A stretch of 32,067 nucleotides of DNA from NCBI GenBank assembly GCA_033578915.1, contig JAVQWQ010000008.1, positions 1 through 32,067 on the forward strand. Direction: 5' to 3'. The translations under genes and the position numbers were made by a program. Below the pieces are notes generated by a model. The model was not told where the DNA came from, ran no database searches, and worked only from the letters and a program-made list of their open reading frames with translations. Numbering within the stretch: position 1 is the first letter of the stretch; every line of letters starts with the position of its first letter. The stretch is from UBA7692 sp033578915 (GTDB lineage: Bacteria; Bacteroidota; Bacteroidia; Chitinophagales; LD1). This document shows, one piece after another, positions 6,709 to 14,719 of the stretch.

Positions 6709-7556
6709 ATATGACAAGAAAGTTTTCTGCTGTATTTTATTGGAGTATTCTTTCAGGAAGCACTTTACTTGTTTGTAGTTTTCTTGGAATTATTTTGTGG
6801 GATATTTTTTCAAAAGGTTTTAGTAGCATCAGTTGGCAATTTATCGCTTCTTTTCCTAAAGAAGGTATGACTAAAGGAGGCATACTGCCTGCTATAGCTG
6901 GAACATTTATACTTACAATTATCACTACCTTATTTGCAGTGCCCTTTGGGGTAGCCTGTGCCATATATCTTAATGAGTATGCCACGCCGGGACCACTTAA
7001 TAATCTCATACGTGCTTCTATCAGAAATTTGGCAGGCATTCCTTCTATTATATATGGACTTTTTGGTTTAGCGCTATTTGTGCAGTCGCTAAAATTGGGT
7101 ACATCTATCCTTTCGGCAGGACTCACTTTAGGATTGCTCACCTTGCCTTACATTATTACCACTACTGAAGAAGCGTTAAAGCGCATTCCCAACAGCCTGC
7201 GCGAGGCAACTTTGGCTTTAGGCGCTACACAGGCCGAGACTATACGCGATGTTGTACTTCCATTGGCTGTGCCGGGTATCCTCACTGGTATCATCCTGAG
7301 TGTTTCGCGTGCAGCAGGCGAAACGGCTCCAATACTTTTTACCGGAGCTGCCTTTTACATCAATAGCATCAGCCCATCGCTTCATCAGGAATTTATGGCA
7401 TTACCATACCATTTATACATGCTTTCCACTCAGCATACTTCTATAGAGAAAGTGAGGCCGCTGGCATATGGTACAGCTACAATTCTCATAGCATTGGTAT
7501 TTGCTTTGAATTTTACGGCCATCTACATTAGAAACAAAAGCAGAAAAAGTATTTAA
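6705..7556 (+). CDS. pstA: phosphate ABC transporter permease PstA
   Basis: PstA is the second membrane subunit of the phosphate importer. The 283-aa protein has about six transmembrane segments, the PstA-type motifs GGILPAIAGTFILT (about 57-70), IRNLAGIPSIIYGLFGLALF (about 106-125), the EAA loop REATLALGATQAETIRDVVLP (about 166-186) and SRAAGETAPILFTGAA (about 203-218). It overlaps pstC by 4 bases, and pstB starts 10 bases after it, so pstSCAB reads as one transcript. Confidence 0.97.
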   Translation: MNMTRKFSAVFYWSILSGSTLLVCSFLGIILWDIFSKGFSSISWQFIASFPKEGMTKGGILPAIAGTFILTIITTLFAVPFGVACAIYLNEYATPGPLNNLIRASIRNLAGIPSIIYGLFGLALFVQSLKLGTSILSAGLTLGLLTLPYIITTTEEALKRIPNSLREATLALGATQAETIRDVVLPLAVPGILTGIILSVSRAAGETAPILFTGAAFYINSISPSLHQEFMALPYHLYMLSTQHTSIEKVRPLAYGTATILIALVFALNFTAIYIRNKSRKSI

Positions 7557-7566
7557 TCTCTTTACA

Positions 7567-8322
7567 ATGGAGGATATAAAACTTAAAGCAAGCAATCTGA
7601 ATCTTTTTTTTGCAGACAAGCATGTGTTGAAAAACATAAATATTGCATTTCCCAAGAACAAAGTAACATCTTTAATAGGGCCTTCGGGTTGTGGAAAGTC
7701 CACGCTTTTGCGGTGTTTTAACCGTATGCATGATCTTACTCCGGAAGCAAGGATAGAGGGAAAGTTATATATGGATCAAATGGATCTTTACGACAAAAAA
7801 AATTCTGTTACTGAAATAAGAAAGCGCATTGGAATGGTTTTTCAAAAACCTAATCCGCTGCCTAAAAGCATTTACGACAACCTTGCATACGCATTACATA
7901 TACACAAATATCCTAAGCATGAAATTCCTGGTCTGATAGAGCAAGCCTTGAAGGAAAGCTATCTTTGGGATGAGGTGAAGAATGACTTAAAAAAGCCTGC
8001 CGTGAAGCTTTCAGGCGGGCAGCAGCAGCGGCTCTGTATTGCTCGTACCGTTGTACTGCGCCCGGAAGTAATTTTGATGGACGAGCCTTGCTCTGCATTA
8101 GACCCCATTAGCACCAATAAAATAGAAGAATTAATAGTTAAATTAAAGAATGACTACACTATTGTGATTGTAACGCACAACATGCAACAAGCTCAACGCA
8201 TTTCTGATTATGTAGCCTTTATGTATTTGGGAGAATTAATTGAGTTTGATACTTCACAAAATATTTTCCATCAACCCAAGAATGAGCTTACCCAGCGATA
8301 TATCAGCGGACATTTCGGGTGA
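7567..8322 (+). CDS. pstB: phosphate ABC transporter ATP-binding protein
   Basis: PstB hydrolyses ATP to drive phosphate import. At 251 aa it has the usual length. Walker A GPSGCGKST is at residues 38-46, the PstB-type Q loop VFQKPNPLPKSIYDN at 91-105, the ABC signature LSGGQQQR at 148-155, Walker B VILMDE at 168-173 and the switch His204 in VTHNMQQAQR. It ends the pst operon. The usual next gene, the regulator phoU, is absent: the strand changes after 157 bases without a recognisable gene. Confidence 0.98.
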   Translation: MEDIKLKASNLNLFFADKHVLKNINIAFPKNKVTSLIGPSGCGKSTLLRCFNRMHDLTPEARIEGKLYMDQMDLYDKKNSVTEIRKRIGMVFQKPNPLPKSIYDNLAYALHIHKYPKHEIPGLIEQALKESYLWDEVKNDLKKPAVKLSGGQQQRLCIARTVVLRPEVILMDEPCSALDPISTNKIEELIVKLKNDYTIVIVTHNMQQAQRISDYVAFMYLGELIEFDTSQNIFHQPKNELTQRYISGHFG

Positions 8323-8479
8323 ATTCTTAAAGATAGACCTGGGGAAATTGGGCACCAAGATTTTCTGTTTCCAATGAGCAAAATTTTATTTTCAACGATA
8401 GATACTTGATTCGTTTTGAATTTTAAAAGTTGACTTCTGCATATTAAAAAGAGAATTACTCTAAACCAAGCAAATAAAC

Positions 8480-8872
8480 TTACCTTTTTATCTCTTCAAC
8501 ATCATCTACGAAATATCTGGTCTCTCCTTGCCAGAAAAAATTTTTAATCACCTCTTTATAGTGAAGGCTCACATACTTACCCTCATACTTCATAAGTTTT
8601 TCTGCAACTGCTTTGTCTCGTACCGAAAACTTCCAGATCATATTTACGCCCACGGTGTTTGGTGCAGGTTGTAAACCACCCAGATTCAACTCTCCTTCGT
8701 ATGTTTTGAAAATATATCCTTTGCGGGAAAATTTTATGAGCAATCCCGCTCGATTGCCTTCGCTGTAAGTATAGCCTGCTATAAAATAATACAAGATACC
8801 TGCCAGCAGAAGAAGACCAAAAACTATTATGAAACCTTTTTTAAGTATGGAGGCAGCCTTGTTGTTATCCAT
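8480..8872 (-). CDS. small single-helix membrane protein of unknown function
   Basis: The 130-aa product has one N-terminal membrane helix (about residues 12-32, rich in Ile, Leu and Phe) after a short basic segment, followed by an outward-facing domain starting YSEGNRAGLLIKFSRKGYIF. That motif, followed by KTYEGELNLGG, is to my memory shared by a conserved Bacteroidota family of unknown role. I chose the ATG at 8872; a TTG three codons upstream is less likely. It follows the Ppx/GppA gene by 13 bases, so the two are co-transcribed. Confidence 0.8.
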   Translation of the reverse strand: MDNNKAASILKKGFIIVFGLLLLAGILYYFIAGYTYSEGNRAGLLIKFSRKGYIFKTYEGELNLGGLQPAPNTVGVNMIWKFSVRDKAVAEKLMKYEGKYVSLHYKEVIKNFFWQGETRYFVDDVEEIKR

Positions 8873-8885
8873 ATTCAGCAATTAT

Positions 8886-9794
8886 CTAAATGAATATACT
8901 CGTTTTACCCGCTTTATACTCTTTATACACTTCTCTGACTATGCCATCGCCCAAACCAATTTTAGGCACATAAATTTTTTGAATATTAGTCCATTCCATT
9001 ACCTTAATAAAAATTTCACCTGCCGGGATAATTACATCTGCACGGTCCGGATTAAGGTCAAGGATTTTGATTCTATCTTCAACCGAATAAGATTTTATGT
9101 GTTCAACCAGGTTGAACAAGGTGGTAAAGCTCATGGGCTTATTGGGTTTTAACTGTGCTAATTTCGAAATTCGGTTGATGTTTCCACCAGAGCCGACCAT
9201 TGCATAGTTTTTGTTCTTGTTAAGATTTTTATTCAGCCATTTTTTTAATTGTTGCCAATCTTTTGAAGTTACCTGTTTCTGAAGAATTCTGAGAGTACCA
9301 ATATTAAATGAGTTGGCAGCAACAGCTTGTTTGTTGCTGAAAATAGTAATTTCAGTACTTCCGCCTCCTACATCTACAAATACGCAGTCGGTTCCTATTT
9401 GCTTAGCCAGAGCGCTTTGACTGTTAAAAATCATGGCAGCTTCATGATTGCCGGAAATTATTTCAATCTCAATACCCGTTTCTTTTAATATACGCTTAAC
9501 GACTTCCTTGCCATTTTTAGCTTCGCGCATGGCGCTGGTAGCACATCCTTTATAATGAACCACTTCGTTTGCCCGCATTAAATATTTGAATCCATTGATA
9601 GCATCTACCAGTCGGTCTGCAGTGTTTTTAGGAATTTTATGTTCTACAAAAGCAGTTGCTCCGAGGCGTACTGGTACTCTAATCAGTGAGCTTTTTTTGA
9701 AAAGAGTGCCGCTGCCGTTTTCTACTACGTTAGCTATAAGCAATCGTATAGAATTCGACCCGATATCGATAGCGGCAACTTTTACAATATTCAA
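8886..9794 (-). CDS. Ppx/GppA family phosphatase (exopolyphosphatase-like)
   Basis: Members of this family cleave phosphate from polyphosphate or from pppGpp. The 302-aa short form carries the ASKHA-fold blocks AAIDIGSNSIRLLI (7-20), GCATSAMREA (83-92), ISGNHEAAMIF (113-123, Glu118 at the position of the usual catalytic acid), FVDVGGGSTEITIF (139-152) and GSGGNINRI. It lacks the C-terminal extension of E. coli Ppx. The start must be TTG at 9794, since an in-frame TAG lies just one codon upstream and no ATG occurs before the AIDIG block. It sits close to pstSCAB on the opposite strand, in line with phosphate metabolism. Polyphosphate and pppGpp activity cannot be separated by sequence alone. 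Confidence 0.92.
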   Translation of the reverse strand: MNIVKVAAIDIGSNSIRLLIANVVENGSGTLFKKSSLIRVPVRLGATAFVEHKIPKNTADRLVDAINGFKYLMRANEVVHYKGCATSAMREAKNGKEVVKRILKETGIEIEIISGNHEAAMIFNSQSALAKQIGTDCVFVDVGGGSTEITIFSNKQAVAANSFNIGTLRILQKQVTSKDWQQLKKWLNKNLNKNKNYAMVGSGGNINRISKLAQLKPNKPMSFTTLFNLVEHIKSYSVEDRIKILDLNPDRADVIIPAGEIFIKVMEWTNIQKIYVPKIGLGDGIVREVYKEYKAGKTSIFI

Positions 9795-9890
9795 GAGCTA
9801 AGGTTTGTCCAAAAGAAAATATGTGCCGGCGGATTTTTCAATAAAGTTTTCAACTGATGTGGAGATCGCTGCGAACGGACTCTTTACAGC

Positions 9891-10529
9891 CTAAAAGATG
9901 TTTTTTCCTGCGGCCTGCGCATTTTCAAAAAAGTGCGGGTAATGTTTTTTGAGCTCTGCAACAAAAAGTTCGTAGGGAAAGTCTGCAAATTGTCCATATT
10001 CGTGCAGGTATTCCATATATAATTGGCCATCCGGGGTGAATTGCTGAAATATTGAGTCTTCTGTACCATTGAAGTCAAGTGCCCTTACCCCAAATTTTTC
10101 GCATAACGATTGATTAAATGCAGGAGTGCATTTTACCCATTTTCCGTCCAGAAAAAACTCGTTATAGCCATGAAAAACAAACTTATCACTCCGCAACATT
10201 TGCCTGAATTTTTCAGTAGATAGGTGATTGCGCACAATTGAGAAACCCAGGCGCGATGGGATGCCGTGTATCCTCCCACATGCTGCCAACAAAAGAGATT
10301 TCTCTATACAATATCCTATTTTTCGTTCTAAAGTTTGACTTGCCGAAATTTTGTCGGGATCTAGTATTAGATGATAAGGCGAATATAAAATATCATCACG
10401 CACTGCATAGTACAAGTCTATCGCTTTTTCGCGAGGGCTTTTGCCTTCTTGAGTGCGGGACATTGCGTATTCCACAACTTTGGGGTGATCGCAATCTATA
10501 AATCTAGTGGGTTGAAGATATTCTTTCAT
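9891..10529 (-). CDS. transglutaminase-like protein with altered catalytic triad
   Basis: The 212-aa cytoplasmic-looking protein belongs to the transglutaminase/papain-like fold. The nucleophile Cys74 lies in KIGYCIEKSLLLAA and the catalytic His120 in FHGYNEFFLDGKW. At the place of the third residue, normally Asp in W-x-x-x-D-P, it reads WVKCTPAFN, so Thr135 replaces Asp. The TPAFN block plus the later DFNGTEDSIFQQF and MEYLHEYGQFADFP suggest a bacterial subfamily in which this change is normal. Substrate unknown; hydrolysis of an isopeptide or peptide bond is possible. It lies 49 bases after recQ and 96 before the Ppx gene on the same strand. Confidence 0.85.
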   Translation of the reverse strand: MKEYLQPTRFIDCDHPKVVEYAMSRTQEGKSPREKAIDLYYAVRDDILYSPYHLILDPDKISASQTLERKIGYCIEKSLLLAACGRIHGIPSRLGFSIVRNHLSTEKFRQMLRSDKFVFHGYNEFFLDGKWVKCTPAFNQSLCEKFGVRALDFNGTEDSIFQQFTPDGQLYMEYLHEYGQFADFPYELFVAELKKHYPHFFENAQAAGKNIF

Positions 10530-10578
10530 CGTTTAGTGTTCAAACAAAGAAGAGTAAATTTCAGAAAGTTGGAGAAGA

Positions 10579-12783
10579 TTAATTAGCCATCTCGCTCATG
10601 AATTTCATACGTACCAGTTGGATGCTTTCTATGTCCACATCATCTGCTTCGAATTCGTTATATGCAGCTTCCAGAGAATCGGTTGGTGCCGTGCGGAAAT
10701 ATTCATAAATATCTCTGACCAACGTCCCATCCATGATTTCATATAAATAATAATCGAGGTTAAGTTTGATACCACTATTTACTATACTTTCAAGCTCTTG
10801 AATCAGTTCGGATTTTGTTATATTTAAGTTGCGTGCAATATCTTCAATACTCAACCGCTTATCTATCATCTGGATGATTTTCACTTTCTCTGCACTTTTG
10901 CTTGCAACGCTCTTTACAGTAAAATCGGTAGGGCGGTCTATCTCATTTTCTTCTACATATTGTTTGATTAATTCCACGAAAGGTTTTCCATATTTTTCTG
11001 CTTTCCCCTTGCTTACTCCGTTGATGGTGGCTAATTCTTCCAAAGTGATAGGGTAGCGCGTGGCCATTTCTTCCAAAGAAAACTCCTGGAAAATAACATA
11101 TGGTGGAAGATTATATTTCTTACCGGTTTTTACCTGTAAGTCTTTAAGCATTTTAAACAGTGTTTCATCAAGAGCAGCAGTTTGTTTTCCGCTTACTTCT
11201 GTAATCACATCAGAGGCATCGTCTTCATAATTGTGGTTTTTGCTTACCTTAATGCTAAAAGGCTTTTTCAAATACTCAAGGCTCTTTTTGTTTAGTTTCA
11301 ACAGGCCGTATTGTTCTATGTCTTTATCAATCAGGCCGCGCATCATAGCGTTGCGGATAACAGCGTTCCAATACGATTCATCATGATCGGCTCCAATGCC
11401 AAACCACTCTTGCTTGTCGTATTTAAAATCAGTAACTTCTTTGACCTTTTTGCCAGTGAGTAGCTTTACAATATAAGGCAGGTCGTGATTTTCTTTGACA
11501 GCCTGAATAACTTTGATGGCTTGCTGCACGTGCTTCTGCACTTCGATTTTTTCTTTGGGATGGCGGCAGTTGTCGCACATCTTATTGCAGTTTTCCTCAT
11601 TAAACTCTTCTCCGAAATAGTGAAGGAGGAATTTTCTACGGCAGCCTGAGTCTTCGATGTATGCCACAGTCTCATTTACCAGTTGGAGGCCACGCTCTCG
11701 CTCGGCCACGGATTTATCGCGCAGGAGTTTTTCAAGTTTAGAAATATCTTTATAGCTAAAGTAAGTGATACACTCTCCATCCAATCCATCGCGGCCGGCA
11801 CGCCCTGTTTCCTGGTAATAATTTTCTAGAGATTTTGGTATGTCGAAGTGTATAATGTAGCGAATATCGGGTTTGTCTATACCCATTCCAAAAGCAATGG
11901 TAGCGACAATCACATCAATTTCCTCCATTAAAAAAGCATCTTGAATAGCAGCGCGTTTTTTAGTGTCCATGCCTGCATGATAGGCATCGGCTTTAATGCC
12001 ATTTACACGCAGCACACTTGCCAGTTCGTCTGCGGTTTTTCGGTTTATTACATACACGATACCGCTACGACCCGGCCGCTGCTTGATGAATTGCACCATA
12101 TTCTTGATAGCCAGATTGGTGCTTTTCTTTGGCCGTATCTCATAATACAAATTGGGGCGATTGAAGCTGGATTTGAAAATATTGGGATTTTTTAATCCGA
12201 GGGTTTTGATGATATCGCTTTGTACTTTAGGTGTTGCAGTGGCAGTAAGGGCCATAATAGGAATTTTTTGGCCTATCTTATCTATCACTTCTCTAATTCT
12301 TCTATATTCTGGCCTGAAGTCGTGCCCCCACTCCGAGATACAATGCGCTTCGTCCACAGCAATAAAACTGACTTTAACTTCGGTAAATATTTCTATGGTT
12401 TCATCCTTGTTGAGTGTTTCAGGCGCCACATAGAGCAGTTTGGTTTTGCCGGAGTGAACATCTTTTATGACCTGATTGCGCTGTGTTTTGTTCAGCGATG
12501 AATTGAGAAAATGTGCAATGTCGTCTTTTGCCGAGTAGTTGCGAACCAAATCTACCTGATTTTTCATTAAAGCGATGAGAGGCGAGATAATAATAGCTAC
12601 TCCCTGTTGCATAACAGCAGGTAGCTGATAGCAAAGAGATTTACCTCCTCCGGTGGGCATAAGCACTAAGGTATCTCTGCCCTGTAGCACAGATTTAATG
12701 ATTTCTTCCTGGTTGCCTTTAAACTGATTGAAGCCGAAATTTTCCTGCAGTGCTTCAATAAGCGTCTGTTCATCTACCAGCAT
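10579..12783 (-). CDS. recQ: ATP-dependent DNA helicase RecQ
   Basis: RecQ is a 3'-5' DNA helicase for recombination repair and restart of stalled forks. The 734-aa protein has Walker A PTGGGKS (43-49), the DEAH box (144-147) in AVDEAHCISEWGHDFRPEY, TATATPKVQ (181-188), and QETGRAGRDG (324-333). The RQC zinc site uses Cys381, Cys399, Cys403 and Cys406. An HRDC domain follows at about 535-615 (ITLEELATINGVSKGKAEKYG). The last 110 residues contain a helix-turn-helix-like segment (IEDIARNLNITKSELIQELE), as in many Bacteroidota RecQ proteins. It is longer than E. coli RecQ because of this extension. It heads the minus-strand run down to 8480. Confidence 0.97.
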   Translation of the reverse strand: MLVDEQTLIEALQENFGFNQFKGNQEEIIKSVLQGRDTLVLMPTGGGKSLCYQLPAVMQQGVAIIISPLIALMKNQVDLVRNYSAKDDIAHFLNSSLNKTQRNQVIKDVHSGKTKLLYVAPETLNKDETIEIFTEVKVSFIAVDEAHCISEWGHDFRPEYRRIREVIDKIGQKIPIMALTATATPKVQSDIIKTLGLKNPNIFKSSFNRPNLYYEIRPKKSTNLAIKNMVQFIKQRPGRSGIVYVINRKTADELASVLRVNGIKADAYHAGMDTKKRAAIQDAFLMEEIDVIVATIAFGMGIDKPDIRYIIHFDIPKSLENYYQETGRAGRDGLDGECITYFSYKDISKLEKLLRDKSVAERERGLQLVNETVAYIEDSGCRRKFLLHYFGEEFNEENCNKMCDNCRHPKEKIEVQKHVQQAIKVIQAVKENHDLPYIVKLLTGKKVKEVTDFKYDKQEWFGIGADHDESYWNAVIRNAMMRGLIDKDIEQYGLLKLNKKSLEYLKKPFSIKVSKNHNYEDDASDVITEVSGKQTAALDETLFKMLKDLQVKTGKKYNLPPYVIFQEFSLEEMATRYPITLEELATINGVSKGKAEKYGKPFVELIKQYVEENEIDRPTDFTVKSVASKSAEKVKIIQMIDKRLSIEDIARNLNITKSELIQELESIVNSGIKLNLDYYLYEIMDGTLVRDIYEYFRTAPTDSLEAAYNEFEADDVDIESIQLVRMKFMSEMAN

Positions 12784-12834
12784 AATATTAAAATTTATAC
12801 CAATATATATGATTTAATTTTTAATTTCTAAAAA

Positions 12835-12850
12835 CCTTTTTTGAAAAAGG
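12835..12850. repeat. short A/T-rich hairpin in recQ/manC gap
   Basis: CCTTTT-TTGA-AAAAGG is a perfect 6-bp stem with a 4-base loop in the gap between the divergent recQ and manC genes. It is too weak and badly placed to be a terminator for either gene. It may be a chance palindrome. Confidence 0.3.
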
Positions 12851-12888
12851 CTGCCGAAATTAAAATTTAAATACCGAATAAAGAAAGC

Positions 12889-12911
12889 ATACTTTCGTGC
12901 CGGCAAAGTAT
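12889..12911. promoter_or_regulatory. inverted repeat upstream of manC, possible operator
   Basis: ATACTTT (12889-12895) and AAAGTAT (12905-12911) form a perfect 7-bp inverted repeat around a 9-base G/C-rich centre containing GCCGGC, inside otherwise very A/T-rich DNA. It ends 18 bases before the manC ATG, where a repressor would block transcription, and is followed by a T run. Binding protein unknown; a chance palindrome is not excluded. Confidence 0.35.
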
Positions 12912-12929
12912 TTTTAATAAGATAACAAA

Positions 12930-14009
12930 ATGAGTCATACCTATATTGTGATAATGGCAGGCGGAATCGGAAGCCGTTTCTGGCCGCTGAGCCGCGCAGC
13001 TATGCCCAAGCAATTTCTCGATATCCTCAATGTGGGAAAGTCTCTTCTACAGCTTACCTACGAAAGATTAACATCTCTGTGCCCCCCTGAAAATTTTTAT
13101 GTTGTTACTGCTTCGACCTACGAAAAACTTGTTGTAGAGCAGTTGCCGCATATAAAAAAAGAAAATATTCTTAAAGAACCTGTGCGCAGAAACACAGCCC
13201 CATGTATTGCTTATGCTTGCGACAAAATATTTCATAAAGACAGTGAAGCAAATATTATTGTTGTACCTTCAGATCAGTTTATTTTAGAAACGGATAAGTA
13301 TTTACGCATACTGCGCAGGTGCCTTGCATTTGCTGCCAAGCAGGAAGTGCTGCTCACTATCGGCATAAAGCCTTCAAAGCCTTCTACCGGCTATGGATAT
13401 TTACAATTTATTGAAGATGAACAGGAGGAAGGATTTTATAAGGTAAAGACATTTACTGAAAAACCTACATTAGAAATAGCCAAAACATTTTTGGAAAGCG
13501 GTGATTTCTTATGGAATTCTGGAATTTTTATTTGGAAAGCTTCGGTTATTTTAAAAGCGCTGAAAAAATTTCTACCGGAGGTGATGGACGCTTTTGAAGG
13601 CGCTCATCAGGTTTACGGAACGCGAGCAGAAAAAAAATTTATTGAAAAAGCTTATTCAGAAGTAACCAACATATCCATTGACTATGGCGTGATGGAAAAA
13701 GCTAAGAACGTTTATACTATCCCTGCGGATTTTGGTTGGAGCGACATAGGCTCATGGGATTCACTATTTGAAATTTATGCAAAAGATTATCTAGGTAATG
13801 CCGTAAAAGGTAAAAATGTGAAGGTATATGATGCCCTGAACAATATGGTGATGGTTCCCGATGAAAAATTGGTTGTGCTGCAGGGATTGGAGAATTTTTG
13901 TGTGATAGATACAGGGGATGTTTTATTAATATGCCAGCGTTCCAAGGAGCAGGAAATCAAGCAAATTACAGTTGATTTAAAAGTGGCTGATTTGGACAGA
14001 TTTCTATGA
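12930..14009 (+). CDS. manC: mannose-1-phosphate guanylyltransferase
   Basis: The enzyme makes GDP-mannose from GTP and mannose-1-phosphate for polysaccharide and glycoprotein synthesis. The 359-aa product is the short form without a phosphomannose isomerase domain. The pyrophosphorylase loop GGIGSRFWPLSRAAMPKQF is at residues 11-29, PVRRNTAPCIAYA near 83-95, the FTEKPT motif near residue 171, FLWNSGIFIWKA near 192-203, and FGWSDIGSWDSL near 270-281. The gene overlaps the next glycosyltransferase gene by 4 bases (ATGA), suggesting coupled translation. The symbol follows the reaction; orthology to E. coli manC is not implied. Confidence 0.93.
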   Translation: MSHTYIVIMAGGIGSRFWPLSRAAMPKQFLDILNVGKSLLQLTYERLTSLCPPENFYVVTASTYEKLVVEQLPHIKKENILKEPVRRNTAPCIAYACDKIFHKDSEANIIVVPSDQFILETDKYLRILRRCLAFAAKQEVLLTIGIKPSKPSTGYGYLQFIEDEQEEGFYKVKTFTEKPTLEIAKTFLESGDFLWNSGIFIWKASVILKALKKFLPEVMDAFEGAHQVYGTRAEKKFIEKAYSEVTNISIDYGVMEKAKNVYTIPADFGWSDIGSWDSLFEIYAKDYLGNAVKGKNVKVYDALNNMVMVPDEKLVVLQGLENFCVIDTGDVLLICQRSKEQEIKQITVDLKVADLDRFL

Positions 14010-14719
14010 AGTTGAGCATTATTATTCCGGCATACAACGAGGAAAAAACGGTTTCTCGTATTTTAGAAAAAATAAGAGATGTAAATCTGGTACAAGAGGT
14101 AGGCAAAGAAATAATCGTTGTAAACGATTGTTCCACGGATGGTACTGAGCATGCAATTTTTGAATTTAAAGCTTCAAATCCTGGTGTGGAGATAAAATAT
14201 TTTTCTCATCGTGTTAATATGGGTAAGGGCGCTGCGATACACACAGGTATTGCTAATGCTACCGGTGATTTTATCATAATTCAGGATGCTGACCTTGAAT
14301 ACGAACCTGCTGAATATAATATTTTGCTCATGCCCGTGCTGCAAGGATATGCAGATGTAGTATATGGCTCGCGATTTATGGGTGGCAGCCCACACCGCAT
14401 ACTATTTTTCTGGCATACGGTTGGCAACAAGTTCCTTACGTTTCTCAGCAACATGTTTACTAATCTCAACCTTACCGACATGGAAACTTGTTATAAATTA
14501 TTCAGGCGAGAGGTGTTACAGTCGTTGCAACTCAAAGAAAAACGATTTGGCTTTGAGCCTGAAGTGACTGCCAAGATGAGTCGGTATCCCGGAGTAAGAA
14601 TTTACGAAGTTGGTATCTCATACTACGGCCGCACCTATGAAGAGGGGAAAAAAATCAACTGGCGCGATGGCTTCAGAGCGATATGGTGTATTCTTAAATA
14701 CAACATCTGGGCTAAGTGA
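14006..14719 (+). CDS. family 2 glycosyltransferase (polyprenyl-phosphate mannosyl/glucosyltransferase-like)
   Basis: The 237-aa enzyme is a GT-A fold inverting glycosyltransferase of the dolichyl-phosphate mannose synthase type, which loads a sugar on a membrane polyprenyl phosphate. KLSIIIPAYNEEKTV (2-16), VVNDCSTDGT (38-47), NMGKGAAIHTGI (71-82) and the metal-binding DADLEYEP (94-101) are visible, then GSRFMGG and a TDMETCYKLFRR acceptor motif. No C-terminal membrane helices are present, as in the soluble DPM1-type enzymes. Overlap with the GDP-mannose synthesis gene makes GDP-mannose the likely donor (inference). It overlaps the convergent lplA by 8 bases. Confidence 0.9.
   Translation: MKLSIIIPAYNEEKTVSRILEKIRDVNLVQEVGKEIIVVNDCSTDGTEHAIFEFKASNPGVEIKYFSHRVNMGKGAAIHTGIANATGDFIIIQDADLEYEPAEYNILLMPVLQGYADVVYGSRFMGGSPHRILFFWHTVGNKFLTFLSNMFTNLNLTDMETCYKLFRREVLQSLQLKEKRFGFEPEVTAKMSRYPGVRIYEVGISYYGRTYEEGKKINWRDGFRAIWCILKYNIWAK

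Noticed and set aside
6737..7141. 134-aa minus-strand frame in pstA
   Set aside because: It is antisense to conserved transmembrane coding sequence and has no homology I can recognise.
12152..12501. Overlapping plus-strand frames of 84-93 aa inside recQ
   Set aside because: recQ is complete and conserved across this stretch; the frames show no motif and overlap each other.
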